Below, piece after piece: positions 19,194-28,221 of a stretch of DNA of 64,000 nt. The DNA comes from Polaromonas vacuolata. Lineage in GTDB: Bacteria; Pseudomonadota; Gammaproteobacteria; Burkholderiales; Burkholderiaceae_C. The notes beneath the pieces were generated by a model. The model made no database searches. It was not told the origin of the DNA and was given only the letters and a program-made list of their open reading frames with translations. The DNA is taken from contig NZ_CP051461.1 in the NCBI RefSeq assembly GCF_012584515.1, positions 1,472,001 through 1,536,000 of the forward strand, given 5' to 3'. A program made the translations under genes and the position numbers. Every line of letters begins with the position of its first letter. Position 1 is the first letter of the stretch.

Positions 19194-20138
19194 ATGCAAT
19201 ACCCATTTTTCTTTTCTGCAATTTGCTTTAAGCGTTTGTTTGCCGGCTTGCTTGCCGGCTTTTGTTTGTTGTTGGTGGCCTGTTCCAGTCTGCCTGGATT
19301 TTCTAGCCCAGCCTCAGTTTTGGTGGCTCCGCATGAGGCGATTAAAAAACCGCTGCGTATCGGTTTGGCCTTGGGTGGCGGGGCGGCGCGTGGCTTTGCA
19401 CATGTGGGTGTGATTGAGGTGTTGGAAGAAGCTGGCTTTAAGCCGCAGTTAGTGGTGGGCACCTCAGCCGGCAGCTTGGTGGCGGCGATTTACGCCAGTG
19501 GTAAAACCGGCCCGCAACTCAGGCAAACCGCGCTGACCATGGAGGAGGTGGCGATCACTGACTGGATGCTGCCGATTATTGGCCGCGGCATGTTTCGCGG
19601 CGATGCGCTGGCGCGCTATGTCAATGAGCTCACCGGAGGCAAAAGCATAGAGAACATGCCCATGGCTTTGGGCATAGTCGCGACCGACCTCAACAGTGGC
19701 AAGCCGGTGTTGTTTCAACGCGGTGACACCGGTACGGCGGTGCGCGCGTCTAGCGCTGTGCCAGCGGTTTTTGTACCGGTCAAAATCAACGGCAGAGAGT
19801 ACGTAGATGGTGGCTTGGTGGCACCAGTGCCTGTGCATTTCGCGCGGCAAATGGGCGCGGATGTGGTGATTGCGGTTGATATCTCCAACCCCCCCGAGAC
19901 TAATCCTGCCAACGACACGCTTCAAATTTTGCTGCAGACTTTCGCCATCATGGGCAACGTTATCAATCAGTACGAGCTAAAAGATGCCGATATTGTGGTG
20001 AAACCTTCACAAGTAGGTCTTAAAAGTGCGGATTTTTCTGCTCGTCAGCGCGCCATTGATGCAGGTCGTTCGGCTATGCTGGCTGCGTTGCCGGCGCTTA
20101 GGGCGAGAATTCAGGATTTCTCTGCTTCTTCTCGCTGA
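19194..20138 (+). CDS. Patatin-like phospholipase, predicted lipoprotein (RssA-like)
   Basis: Serine hydrolase of 314 residues. An N-terminal hydrophobic segment ends in a lipobox (LLLVACSS, Cys about residue 30), so it is probably membrane-anchored. The patatin core shows the oxyanion motif LGGGAARGFAHVG, the nucleophile elbow GTSAGS and the catalytic Asp in DGGLVAPVP. Its cellular substrate is not known; RssA-like proteins are generally described as predicted acylesterases. A bidirectional terminator follows. Confidence 0.88.
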   Translation: MQYPFFFSAICFKRLFAGLLAGFCLLLVACSSLPGFSSPASVLVAPHEAIKKPLRIGLALGGGAARGFAHVGVIEVLEEAGFKPQLVVGTSAGSLVAAIYASGKTGPQLRQTALTMEEVAITDWMLPIIGRGMFRGDALARYVNELTGGKSIENMPMALGIVATDLNSGKPVLFQRGDTGTAVRASSAVPAVFVPVKINGREYVDGGLVAPVPVHFARQMGADVVIAVDISNPPETNPANDTLQILLQTFAIMGNVINQYELKDADIVVKPSQVGLKSADFSARQRAIDAGRSAMLAALPALRARIQDFSASSR

Positions 20139-20164
20139 GCACTTATAAAAGCAGGCAGTCAGAC

Positions 20165-20197
20165 GAAAAAAAACCTGACGCTAAGGTCAGGTTTTTC
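20165..20197. terminator. Bidirectional terminator between patatin-like and phasin genes
   Basis: AACCTGAC (20172-20179) pairs with GTCAGGTT (20186-20193), flanked by an A-run on the left and a T5 run on the right, so it can serve both converging genes. Confidence 0.85.
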
Positions 20198-20227
20198 TAC
20201 TCAATTGAAAAAATTCAAGAATTCAGA

Positions 20228-20770
20228 TCAACGCTTTTTAGAGGCAGTTTTAACCGCTGTAACAGCGCTGTCTGACACACTGTTGAAATTGCTTTCGGCC
20301 ATGTCACCGGCTTGCTTGACCGCTTTTTGCATAGATTCAAAGGCAGTGCTGGCTGCAGCGACTGCACTTTTCAATACCGCGACAGCCGTTTCTGAACCGG
20401 CTGGTGCGTTTTGACTTGCGTCTTCAACCAAGCTCATGATTTTCTTTTGTGCTTGAGCGGTTTGATCTTCAATGCTTTTACCCATTTCAGTATTTGCAGC
20501 TTGGGCAATGTCGTAGAGGTGACGGCTGTAAGCGGCAGTTTTTTCTGTCAGGGGCTGAACTAAGCCAGCTTGCAGTGCGAACAGCTCTTGTGCGTCTTTC
20601 ACGCCCATGATGGCTTGTGCGTGGTTGGAAGACTCAGACAATGCAGCTTTGGTGGCTTGGACATTGAGTTCGACTAATTTCTCAATACCTTCAAAAGCTT
20701 TGTTAGTTAAACCAAACAGGATTTCGATGTTTGATTTGTGGGATGCCACGAATTGTTCAGCAGTCAGCAT
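20228..20770 (-). CDS. Phasin family protein (PHA granule-associated)
   Basis: Small amphipathic helical protein coating polyhydroxyalkanoate granules. ATG at 20770 gives [20 protein letters not shown], the standard phasin start, in preference to an upstream in-frame ATG. The 180 residues include the phasin_2 helices ([20 protein letters not shown], then the [20 protein letters not shown] region) and a lysine-rich C-terminus (KTASKKR). It suggests the host makes PHA, although no synthase is in the window. Confidence 0.9.
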   Translation of the reverse strand: MLTAEQFVASHKSNIEILFGLTNKAFEGIEKLVELNVQATKAALSESSNHAQAIMGVKDAQELFALQAGLVQPLTEKTAAYSRHLYDIAQAANTEMGKSIEDQTAQAQKKIMSLVEDASQNAPAGSETAVAVLKSAVAAASTAFESMQKAVKQAGDMAESNFNSVSDSAVTAVKTASKKR

Positions 20771-20991
20771 AATTAAACTCCAGTGTGTTGAATAAAAAAT
20801 TTTAGGAAACAGAAAGCTGCCTTGTGCTAATTGCTGCACTGCAACATAAATTATTATACGGCGCTGATCGCCAATTGCTGAATATTTATGTTGCGGCGCA
20901 GCATATTAGTTGTACATGCCTATTTCAAGGCTTTATCGTTGTTTTGTTGCTTCAAGTCACAATCAAGCAACATTTTTTTGGATAACCGCAT

Positions 20992-21951
20992 TTGCAAGCT
21001 TTTTATGCCGATAACTTTGTGTTGCCACTGCCTATAGGCCATCGCTTTCCTATGGCTAAATACGCTTTGCTGCGGGATCGCATGTTGCTTGAGTTACCCG
21101 CCGTCGAGCTGATTCAAGCACCCTCCGCCAGCGATGGCGAGCTAGCGCTGGTTCACACTCCCACTTATATAAACGCCATCAGCCAAGGCTTGCTCGATGC
21201 CTCAGCGCAGCGCGAGATCGGCTTCCCCTGGAGTTTGGCCATGGCTGAGCGATCGCGGCGCTCAGTGGGCGCTAGTCTTGCTGCGGCGCGTCAAGCCATC
21301 GGTTTGGGAAACCCCGCAGGGCCCGCGGGTTTGGCTGCGAATCTGGCTGGCGGCACGCATCACGCCTACGCCGACAAAGGCAGTGGTTTTTGTGTCTTTA
21401 ACGATGTGGCGGTCGCGGCCCGCTTGATGCAGGCTGAATGGGCTCGCCATTACCGTCATTTACGCCCGCCTTTGAAGGTGGCCATTGTTGACCTCGATGT
21501 CCATCAGGGCAATGGCACAGCCAAAATCTTTGCGAACGACGACAGTGTTTTTACCTTGTCGCTGCACGGCGAGAAGAATTTTCCCTTCCGCAAAGAGAGC
21601 AGTGACCTCGATGTAGAGCTGCCCGACGGCTGCACTGACTCGGCCTATTTACAAGCGCTAGAACACGCTCTGGACGAGTTGGCGCGACGCTTTGAGCCCG
21701 GCTTGGTGCTTTTTGTTGCTGGCGCCGATCCTTTTATAGGCGACAGGTTAGGGCGTTTGTCTTTGAGCTACGACGGTTTGGAAGCGCGCGAGCGGCGCGT
21801 CTTCGACTGGGCTTGGCAACGCCGCGTACCGCTGGCCTTTTGTATGGCTGGCGGTTACGCCACCGATATCCATCAAACCGTGCAAGTTCAAATGAACACC
21901 TACCGAGTCGCGCTAGAGTACGCCAAGCGCTGGCAAAATAGCGGCCAATGA
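20992..21951 (+). CDS. Histone deacetylase-family amidohydrolase
   Basis: Zinc-dependent deacetylase fold of 319 residues. Metal and catalytic motifs are visible: [20 protein letters not shown] with the His pair, [14 protein letters not shown] with the Asp/His zinc ligands, and [11 protein letters not shown] with the third Asp. Bacterial members act on acetylated amines such as polyamines or acetoin-type compounds. The start is TTG 20992 ([12 protein letters not shown]), because the fold's first strand (FYAD) begins there; no nearby ATG would keep it. It overlaps the thioesterase gene by 4 bp. Confidence 0.86.
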   Translation: MQAFYADNFVLPLPIGHRFPMAKYALLRDRMLLELPAVELIQAPSASDGELALVHTPTYINAISQGLLDASAQREIGFPWSLAMAERSRRSVGASLAAARQAIGLGNPAGPAGLAANLAGGTHHAYADKGSGFCVFNDVAVAARLMQAEWARHYRHLRPPLKVAIVDLDVHQGNGTAKIFANDDSVFTLSLHGEKNFPFRKESSDLDVELPDGCTDSAYLQALEHALDELARRFEPGLVLFVAGADPFIGDRLGRLSLSYDGLEARERRVFDWAWQRRVPLAFCMAGGYATDIHQTVQVQMNTYRVALEYAKRWQNSGQ

Positions 21952-22406
21952 TTACTTCCCCCACTTTGTCGCCGATTCGACCGCAGCCTGAGCTGCGCAG
22001 TGCATTCAAGGCTTTTCGTCCCATTGGTACGCGTTGGTCTGATAACGATGTCTACGGTCATGTCAACAACGTGGTGTATTACGCTTGGTTTGATACGGCG
22101 GTTAATGGTTTATTGATTGACAGTGGCGCTTTAGATATTCATAACGGCGGCGTGATTGGTCTGGTGGTTGAGAGTCAATGCCAGTATTTCTCGCCGCTAG
22201 CCTTTCCCGAAGCCGTTGTCGCTGGCATACGTGTGGCCAGCTTGGGGCGCTCTAGCGTGCGCTATGAGATTGCGCTGTTCCCGGCTGATGCCAGTCTGCC
22301 TTGCGCCGCCAAAGGCCATTTCATCCATGTTTATGTAGACCGCACCAACCGCCGCCCGGTGGCTTTGCCGCCTGAATTGAAATCTGTCTTGGAGAAACTG
22401 ACATGA
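21948..22406 (+). CDS. Acyl-CoA thioesterase, 4-hydroxybenzoyl-CoA/YbgC type
   Basis: Hot-dog fold thioesterase of 152 residues. The diagnostic [20 protein letters not shown] segment (about 27-46) carries the catalytic Asp and the HVNN helix start. It is coupled by ATGA overlaps with both its neighbours, so these three genes are one translational unit. The acyl substrate is not predictable. Confidence 0.85.
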   Translation: MITSPTLSPIRPQPELRSAFKAFRPIGTRWSDNDVYGHVNNVVYYAWFDTAVNGLLIDSGALDIHNGGVIGLVVESQCQYFSPLAFPEAVVAGIRVASLGRSSVRYEIALFPADASLPCAAKGHFIHVYVDRTNRRPVALPPELKSVLEKLT

Positions 22407-23119
22407 ATTTAAACGAGCCCACTCATTTTGATAACCCAGTTGACGCAGCCATAGACAGCCGCCAGTCTATGCGTGAGTTCTTACCCGACGCAGTGCCCAA
22501 AGCCAGTATTGAGCATTTGCTTGAACTGGCTAGCCGCGCACCCTCGGGTACCAACACCCAGCCGTGGAAGGTCTATGTGCTGCAGGGTGCTAGCCGTAAC
22601 ACCTTGGTCGATAAGGTTTGCGCTGCCCACGATGCACTGCGCGCCGACCCAAGCCTGGCGTCACAATACTGTGAAGAGTACGACTACTATCCCGAAAAAT
22701 GGATCTCACCCTATATCGACAGACGCCGGGAAAATGGCTGGGGTCTATATGGTTTGCTGGGTATCACCAAGGGCGATAAGGACAAGATGCATGCCCAGCA
22801 CCAGCGCAACTACCGCTTTTTTGATGCGCCGGTTGGGTTGATGTTCACGCTAGACCGTCAAATGGGCCGCGGCTCGCTGTTGGATTACGGCATGTTTATG
22901 CAAAACCTTATGGTCGCTGCCCGCGGCCACGGCTTACACAGTTGCCCACAAGCGGCTTGGAATGGTTTTTCCAGCATCATCTTGCCGCACTTGGGTGCCA
23001 ACCCCAACGAGATGCTGGTTTGCGGCATGGCTTTGGGTTTTGCGGATGAAACCGCGCTGGTCAACACCTACCGCACGCCACGCGTTGCGGCCGGTGAATT
23101 CACCACTTGGCTGGAGTGA
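22403..23119 (+). CDS. Nitroreductase-family flavoprotein
   Basis: FMN-dependent NAD(P)H oxidoreductase of 238 residues. The FMN-binding N-terminus [15 protein letters not shown] and [16 protein letters not shown] are typical, and the C-terminal flavin contact region is [13 protein letters not shown]. It sits in the coupled HDAC-thioesterase set just upstream of the branched-chain amino acid-type transporter, so it may act on an imported organic compound. That link is inference. Confidence 0.87.
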   Translation: MNLNEPTHFDNPVDAAIDSRQSMREFLPDAVPKASIEHLLELASRAPSGTNTQPWKVYVLQGASRNTLVDKVCAAHDALRADPSLASQYCEEYDYYPEKWISPYIDRRRENGWGLYGLLGITKGDKDKMHAQHQRNYRFFDAPVGLMFTLDRQMGRGSLLDYGMFMQNLMVAARGHGLHSCPQAAWNGFSSIILPHLGANPNEMLVCGMALGFADETALVNTYRTPRVAAGEFTTWLE

Positions 23120-23172
23120 TGTGCGCTGTCAATCAAAACAAATTTTGCGTTCCTGCCTAGCTTGAGCACACT

Positions 23173-25041
23173 TTGAGCGATTTCGTTCTCCAGCTGCTGG
23201 GCGGGCTTTCCTACGCCACCACGCTATTTTTAATGGCCTCTGGTTTGAGTCTGATTTTTGGCGTCACGCGAATTGTTAACTTCGCGCATGGGAGCTTTTT
23301 TATGCTCGGCGCTTTGTTCGCTGCGCATTGGGTCACCAACTGGTTTCCGTCTTGGGGCGAGAGCGCGCCGCTGTACCTACTGGCCATGCTGCTGGGTGCG
23401 GCCTGCGCCGCTGCTGCTGGTGCGCTGGCCGAGTTTTTTCTGCTGCGCCGCATGCTGGGTGCGCCAGAGCTTTATCAACTGGTCGCAACCTTTGGCCTTA
23501 GCTTGGCTATGCACGACGCCATGCTCTGGAGTTTTGGCCCCGGCGAGGTGTTTGCGCCACGTTTTCCCGGACTCAGCGGCGCTATTGCTATCGGGCCGAA
23601 TTTTTTCCCTAGTTATCAATTGGTGTTGATTGCCTTGGGTCCGTTGGTCTGGTTGGGTCTGCATTTGCTGCTCAAGCACAGCTTGTTTGGCCTACGTTTA
23701 CGCTCGGCTACGCAAGACCCGCAAATGCTCGCTGCGTTGGGGGTTAATCCCAAACCTTTGATGTTGGGTGCTGTGGTGCTGGGCTGCGCGCTCGCTGGAT
23801 TGGGCGGGGCATTGCTGATGCCGCGCGAACCGGCTAATTTACAAATGGATATGTCTGTCATTGTGGAGACCTTTGTGGTCGTCGTTACCGGTGGTTTGGG
23901 CAGCATAGGCGGGGCTTTTTTAGCCGCTGTCTTGATCGGACTAGTACATGCGTTTGGCATCATATGGTTCCCACAGTCAACCTTGGTGTTGGTGTTTTTG
24001 ACTATGGCCGTGGTTTTGGTGTGGCGACCGCTGGGTCTGTTTGGCCTAAAGCCGTCGGTCATTCATGGGCCGCGTGAGGCGGCGCAGATATTTCGTGGCT
24101 TGGCAATAAGCGCTGGTTGGAACAGTCTTTTTGCCTTCGTTTTTGCGCTGCTTTGCCTGCTCGCTTGGCTAGGCGGGCCTTACTGGCAGACGCTGGTTGC
24201 TGATGCGCTGGTACTCATGATTTTCGGCCTTAGCCTGCAACTTATATTGGCGCTCGGTGGGCTGGTGAGTTTTGGTCACGCGGCGTTTTTTGGGTTGGGT
24301 GCTTACGGTGCGGCCTTATCTAACAGCCTTTGGGGCGCTAACTTGCCGTTGGCACTAGCGACTGGATGTGCGGCTGCTCTGGTCGTCGCGCTGCTGTTTG
24401 GCGCTGCTGTTATACGCAGCAACGGTGTTTATTTGGCCATGCTGTCGCTGGCGCTGGCTCAAGTCATCTGGGCCGGCGCTACACAGTGGGTCGATTTAAC
24501 GGGCGGCGACAACGGCATTATTGGCTTGACCTTGGTGAGCCCGTTTAGCCGACCGTTTTTTTACACCGGCTTGGTGGGGCTGGCCTTGCTGGCGGTGTTT
24601 GGTTTAAGGCTGCTGGCGCGCTCTGTGCTGGGTGGCGCACTTCAGGCTTTGCGTGATGCGCCGCTGCGCGCTGCGGCTTCCGGCCTACCTGTAGGCTGGC
24701 TTAAGTACCGAATATTCGTAGTCAGCGCTGTGTTGGCTGGTTTGGCCGGCGGCTTATTTGCGGCCAATAAAGGTGCGGTTTTTCCTACTGTTGCATCGGT
24801 ATCTACCTCGGTTGATGCTTTGCTCGTCTTGTTACTGGGCGGCGTGCACCAGCTTTGGGGCGCGGTGGTGGGCAGCTCTTTGCTCAGTTATGCGAGTGCG
24901 GTTTTAGGCCGCGAAGTCACTTACTGGCGCGGTTTGCTAGGCGTTCTCATCATGATTTTGATGGTCAGTGCGCCTTCGGGTTTGCTGCCTTTGTTGGCGC
25001 GTTTAAGGCCAAAGCAAGGCGCAGAGAAAGTCCTAGGCTGA
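23173..25041 (+). CDS. Fused LivH-LivM permease of a branched-chain amino acid-type ABC transporter
   Basis: A single 622-residue polypeptide holding both inner-membrane permease domains. Residues about 1-290 resemble LivH (MASGLSLIFGVTRIVNFAHG, GGLGSIGGAFLAA); about 310-610 resemble LivM (LALGGLVSFGHAAFFGLGAY, SAVLAGLAGGLFAANKGAVF). In E. coli these are two genes. The start is TTG 23173 (LSDFVLQLLGGLSYATTLFL). Two ATPase genes follow with overlaps, but no periplasmic binding protein gene is adjacent. Confidence 0.9.
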   Translation: MSDFVLQLLGGLSYATTLFLMASGLSLIFGVTRIVNFAHGSFFMLGALFAAHWVTNWFPSWGESAPLYLLAMLLGAACAAAAGALAEFFLLRRMLGAPELYQLVATFGLSLAMHDAMLWSFGPGEVFAPRFPGLSGAIAIGPNFFPSYQLVLIALGPLVWLGLHLLLKHSLFGLRLRSATQDPQMLAALGVNPKPLMLGAVVLGCALAGLGGALLMPREPANLQMDMSVIVETFVVVVTGGLGSIGGAFLAAVLIGLVHAFGIIWFPQSTLVLVFLTMAVVLVWRPLGLFGLKPSVIHGPREAAQIFRGLAISAGWNSLFAFVFALLCLLAWLGGPYWQTLVADALVLMIFGLSLQLILALGGLVSFGHAAFFGLGAYGAALSNSLWGANLPLALATGCAAALVVALLFGAAVIRSNGVYLAMLSLALAQVIWAGATQWVDLTGGDNGIIGLTLVSPFSRPFFYTGLVGLALLAVFGLRLLARSVLGGALQALRDAPLRAAASGLPVGWLKYRIFVVSAVLAGLAGGLFAANKGAVFPTVASVSTSVDALLVLLLGGVHQLWGAVVGSSLLSYASAVLGREVTYWRGLLGVLIMILMVSAPSGLLPLLARLRPKQGAEKVLG

Positions 25042-25790
25042 TGTTAAAAGTAGAAAATTTACGTCAGTACTTTGGCGGCGTTAAAGCGGTTGACGGCGTT
25101 AGCTTTGCAGTCAATCCGGGTCAGTGTGTGGCCTTGATAGGACCCAACGGTGCGGGTAAATCAACTTGCTTTGCTTGCCTAGCTGGCCAATATGCGGAGT
25201 ATGACGGCAGCTTGTCTTGGCGTGGTCAAGCACTAGCTGGATTAGAGCCTGCGGCGCGCTTGGCGTTGGGCATTGGGCGCACCTTTCAAGTCGCTGAACT
25301 TTTTAGCGCACTTAGCGTTTTGCAAAACGTGCAACTCGCGGCTCAAGCCAGCAACACGCGTAAAAACTTTTCTGCGTTCAAAACGCTGGCGTCTTGCGCG
25401 CCGGATGCGTCTATGGCCTTGCTAGCGGCGACTGGTCTGCAAGCGCTGGCTAAGCAAGACGTGCTCAGCTTGCCTTACGGCGCTAAAAAACGCTTGGAAC
25501 TCGCTGTTGCGTTGGCCGCAAACCCCAGTCTGTTATTACTCGATGAACCGGCTGCCGGCTTGGCCGGGCCTGAGCGCGCCAGCATGATGCAGCTCATCAA
25601 GAGCTTGACGCAAGATGGTATGGCCGTGCTTTATACGGAGCACAACATGGACGCAGTTATAGGCATCGCCGACCATGTGCTGGTTCTCATAGAAGGTCGT
25701 CTGGTGACGCAAGGTAGTTTCGAAGAGGTTGCACGCGACCCGGTTGTGCGCTCGCGTTATCTCGGCACTCAGGTAAAACAGCGTGCTTGA
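25041..25790 (+). CDS. livG: ABC transporter ATPase, LivG type
   Basis: ATP-binding subunit of 249 residues. Walker A is GPNGAGKST (about 34-42), Walker B LLLLDEPAAGLAG, and the signature loop is degenerate: SLPYGAKKRLELA replaces the usual LSGGQ-like form, as in many LivG proteins. The ATG at 25041 overlaps the permease stop (TGATG), so an upstream extension of this frame is not used. Confidence 0.92.
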   Translation: MLKVENLRQYFGGVKAVDGVSFAVNPGQCVALIGPNGAGKSTCFACLAGQYAEYDGSLSWRGQALAGLEPAARLALGIGRTFQVAELFSALSVLQNVQLAAQASNTRKNFSAFKTLASCAPDASMALLAATGLQALAKQDVLSLPYGAKKRLELAVALAANPSLLLLDEPAAGLAGPERASMMQLIKSLTQDGMAVLYTEHNMDAVIGIADHVLVLIEGRLVTQGSFEEVARDPVVRSRYLGTQVKQRA

Positions 25791-26415
25791 AGTACAAAAC
25801 CTGAATGCCTTTTACGGCCAAGCGCAAGCTTTGTTCGATGTTTCTCTGCACGTGAACGAGGGCGAATTTGTGGTGTTGCAAGGCCTTAACGGTGCCGGCA
25901 AGTCCACGCTACTAAAAGCCATCATGGGCATGGAGGTCGTGAGTCATGGCGCTATTTGCTACGGCAATGAAAAAAACGATATCAGTCAATGGGAAACACA
26001 CCGCAGAGCACGTGCCGGCTTAGGCTTTGTCGCTGAAGACAGGCGCTTATTTAGCGAACTGACGGTCAGCGAAAATCTACTCGTCGCCGTCAGCGGCAAT
26101 GCCGCAGCGCGCCAAGCATGGGTGCTGGACTTGTTCGCACCACTTAAACCCCTGCTCAAGCGCAGGGCCGCACAAATGAGCGGTGGTGAGCAGCAAATGC
26201 TAGCGATTGCCCGCACGTTGATGACAGACCCCAAGCTGCTATTGCTAGATGAGCCGTGTGAAGGCATAGCGCCAGTGTTGATCGAATCTATTGCGCTGTC
26301 TTTGCTTGAACTGAGGCGAAAAGGTCTGTCTATGCTGGTAGCCGAGCAAAATCATTTGCTCGCTGGCGCCGCAGACCGGCTCATCGTGCTGGTTGCGGGT
26401 AAAGTCGAGGGCTAA
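25783..26415 (+). CDS. livF: ABC transporter ATPase, LivF type
   Basis: Second ATP-binding subunit, 210 residues, somewhat shorter than usual LivF (about 235). It has Walker A LNGAGKST, signature MSGGEQQMLAIARTLM and Walker B LLLLDEPCEGIAP. The start is GTG 25783, overlapping the previous gene by 8 bp. The C-terminus is trimmed after VLVAGKVEG; all catalytic motifs are intact. Confidence 0.9.
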   Translation: MLEVQNLNAFYGQAQALFDVSLHVNEGEFVVLQGLNGAGKSTLLKAIMGMEVVSHGAICYGNEKNDISQWETHRRARAGLGFVAEDRRLFSELTVSENLLVAVSGNAAARQAWVLDLFAPLKPLLKRRAAQMSGGEQQMLAIARTLMTDPKLLLLDEPCEGIAPVLIESIALSLLELRRKGLSMLVAEQNHLLAGAADRLIVLVAGKVEG

Positions 26416-26504
26416 GCTGAATGGCGTGCAATTGTTTTTTGACAATTGTTTTGTCACTTCATAAGAATACTTATTAATTATTTCAAACCTGAAAGTCTAA
26501 ACAC

Positions 26505-26858
26505 ATGAGCATCATCACCACCGATTCCGGTCTGCAATACGAAGACATGGTCCTGGGCACCGGCGCAATCGCCAAAGCTGGCCAGCAAGTCAAAGTCCAT
26601 TACACCGGCTGGATTTTTAACGACGGCGTGCAGGGCGCTAAGTTCGATTCCAGCAAAGACCGTGGCCAGCCGTTTGGCTTTGGCTTGGGCGCAGGTCAAG
26701 TCATTCGCGGCTGGGACGAAGGCGTGCAAGGCATGTCGGTGGGCGGCACGCGTCGCCTCATCATTCCAGCCGCTTTGGGCTATGGCGCACGTGGCGCCGG
26801 CGGTGTGATTCCACCGAACGCGACACTGCTGTTTGAAGTCGATTTCCTAGGTACATAA
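26505..26858 (+). CDS. FKBP-type peptidyl-prolyl cis-trans isomerase
   Basis: A compact 117-residue single-domain FKBP in the cytoplasm (no signal peptide). The core is clear: VKVHYTGWI, FDSSKDRGQPFGFGLGAGQV, IRGWDEGVQGMSVGGTRRL, ALGYGARGAGGVIPPNATLL. It acts in protein folding. It stands alone, with a GC-rich hairpin after its stop. Confidence 0.93.
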   Translation: MSIITTDSGLQYEDMVLGTGAIAKAGQQVKVHYTGWIFNDGVQGAKFDSSKDRGQPFGFGLGAGQVIRGWDEGVQGMSVGGTRRLIIPAALGYGARGAGGVIPPNATLLFEVDFLGT

Positions 26859-26868
26859 TTTGCCTTCG

Positions 26869-26890
26869 CGCCAGCCGCAATGGGCTGGCG
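26869..26890 (+). terminator. Hairpin after the FKBP gene, weak terminator
   Basis: CGCCAGCC (26869-26876) pairs perfectly with GGCTGGCG (26883-26890) around a 6-nt loop, followed by TTAATTAA, a poor T-run. It lies 8 bp before the pncB start, so it may also shape that gene's 5' end. Confidence 0.45.
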
Positions 26891-26897
26891 TTAATTA

Positions 26898-28106
26898 ATG
26901 CCAGCCAGCCAGCTACCCATGATCATCACCAGCCTGCTCGATACCGATCTTTATAAATTCACCATGATGCAGGTGGTGTTGCATCAGTTTCCCAGCGCCG
27001 AAGTTGAATACAGCTTTAAGTGCCGCAATGCGGGGCACACGGGTGTTGGTGACCTCGCGCCCTACATTCGCGAAATTCGTGAAGAAATTCGCGGCCTTTG
27101 CAACCTGCGCTTTCAAGATGCTGAACTTGCCTTTCTCAAAGACATGCGCTTTATTAAAAGCGACTTCATTGATTTTTTAGGCTTGTTTCGGCTGAACGAA
27201 AAATACATCACCATTAGCGCACTACCTTCTGGCGAGATTGATATATCCATCAAAGGTCCGTGGCTGCACACCATATTGTTCGAGATACCAATACTGGCAA
27301 TTGTTAACGAGATTTATTTTCGCAATACCCAAAAGCAGCCCGACTTCGCAGAGGGTCGCAGACGTCTCACCACCAAAATTGCTCAATTACAGGTCGACGG
27401 TTTGCGTCAACTCAAAATCGCCGACTACGGCACGCGGCGTCGCTTTGGCAAGCTCTGGCACGAGGAAGTTCTGCGTACTTTGGTTCAACGACTAGGCACT
27501 GGCTCTGACGGCCAACTGGCCGGCACCAGCAATGTGTTGCTGGCGATGAAGCTGGGTTTGAGTCCTCTGGGCACTGTGGCGCACGAGTATTTACAAGCTT
27601 GTCAGGCACTAGGGCCAAGGCTGCGCGACAGTCAAATTTTTGGTTTTGAGTCTTGGGCCAGAGAATACCGGGGTGACTTAGGTATTGCGCTATCTGATGT
27701 CTACGGCATGAACGCTTTTTTGCGTGATTTTGATTTGTATTTCTGCAAGTTGTTTGATGGCGCTCGCCACGACAGTGGTGACCCGTTCCAGTGGGGTGAG
27801 CGCATGTTGGCGCATTACCAGCAAAATCGAGTCGATCCGCGCGGCAAGATTTTGATTTTTAGTGACGGCTTGACAGTGCCGCGCACGATTGAGCTTTATC
27901 AGCAGTTCAATGGCCGCTGCCAGCTCGCGTTTGGCATAGGCACCAACCTGACCAATGATTTGGGCTACGAGCCGCTGCAAATCGTCATCAAGATGATTCG
28001 CTGCAACGGCCAACCAGTGGCGAAACTCTCGGACACACCGGCTAAAAACATGTGTAACGACGAGAAGTATTTGGCTTACTTGCGGCAGGTGTTTGAGATC
28101 GAGTGA
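26898..28106 (+). CDS. pncB: Nicotinate phosphoribosyltransferase
   Basis: Converts nicotinate and PRPP to NaMN with ATP hydrolysis in the NAD salvage pathway. The 402 residues include [20 protein letters not shown] at the N-terminus, the phosphorylatable His in [28 protein letters not shown] and the PRPP-site [15 protein letters not shown] at 26898 is given; ATG 26919 ([13 protein letters not shown]) is closer to the E. coli start and may be the real one. Confidence 0.94.
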   Translation: MPASQLPMIITSLLDTDLYKFTMMQVVLHQFPSAEVEYSFKCRNAGHTGVGDLAPYIREIREEIRGLCNLRFQDAELAFLKDMRFIKSDFIDFLGLFRLNEKYITISALPSGEIDISIKGPWLHTILFEIPILAIVNEIYFRNTQKQPDFAEGRRRLTTKIAQLQVDGLRQLKIADYGTRRRFGKLWHEEVLRTLVQRLGTGSDGQLAGTSNVLLAMKLGLSPLGTVAHEYLQACQALGPRLRDSQIFGFESWAREYRGDLGIALSDVYGMNAFLRDFDLYFCKLFDGARHDSGDPFQWGERMLAHYQQNRVDPRGKILIFSDGLTVPRTIELYQQFNGRCQLAFGIGTNLTNDLGYEPLQIVIKMIRCNGQPVAKLSDTPAKNMCNDEKYLAYLRQVFEIE

Positions 28107-28221
28107 TGTTGCCAAGACATTTGCCCGCTCTGCGCTGTGCTGTGCTGTGCGTGCAATTTCGGCAGACTAGATTTAATAGTCTGCCAGTTTAAAAAATAAA
28201 AAATTCCTTGAGGAGAGAAAA

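Noticed and set aside
28130..28152. CTGTG microrepeat after pncB as a regulatory repeat
   Set aside because: Only a few irregular copies of a 5-6-bp unit; no structure or phasing that would suggest function.
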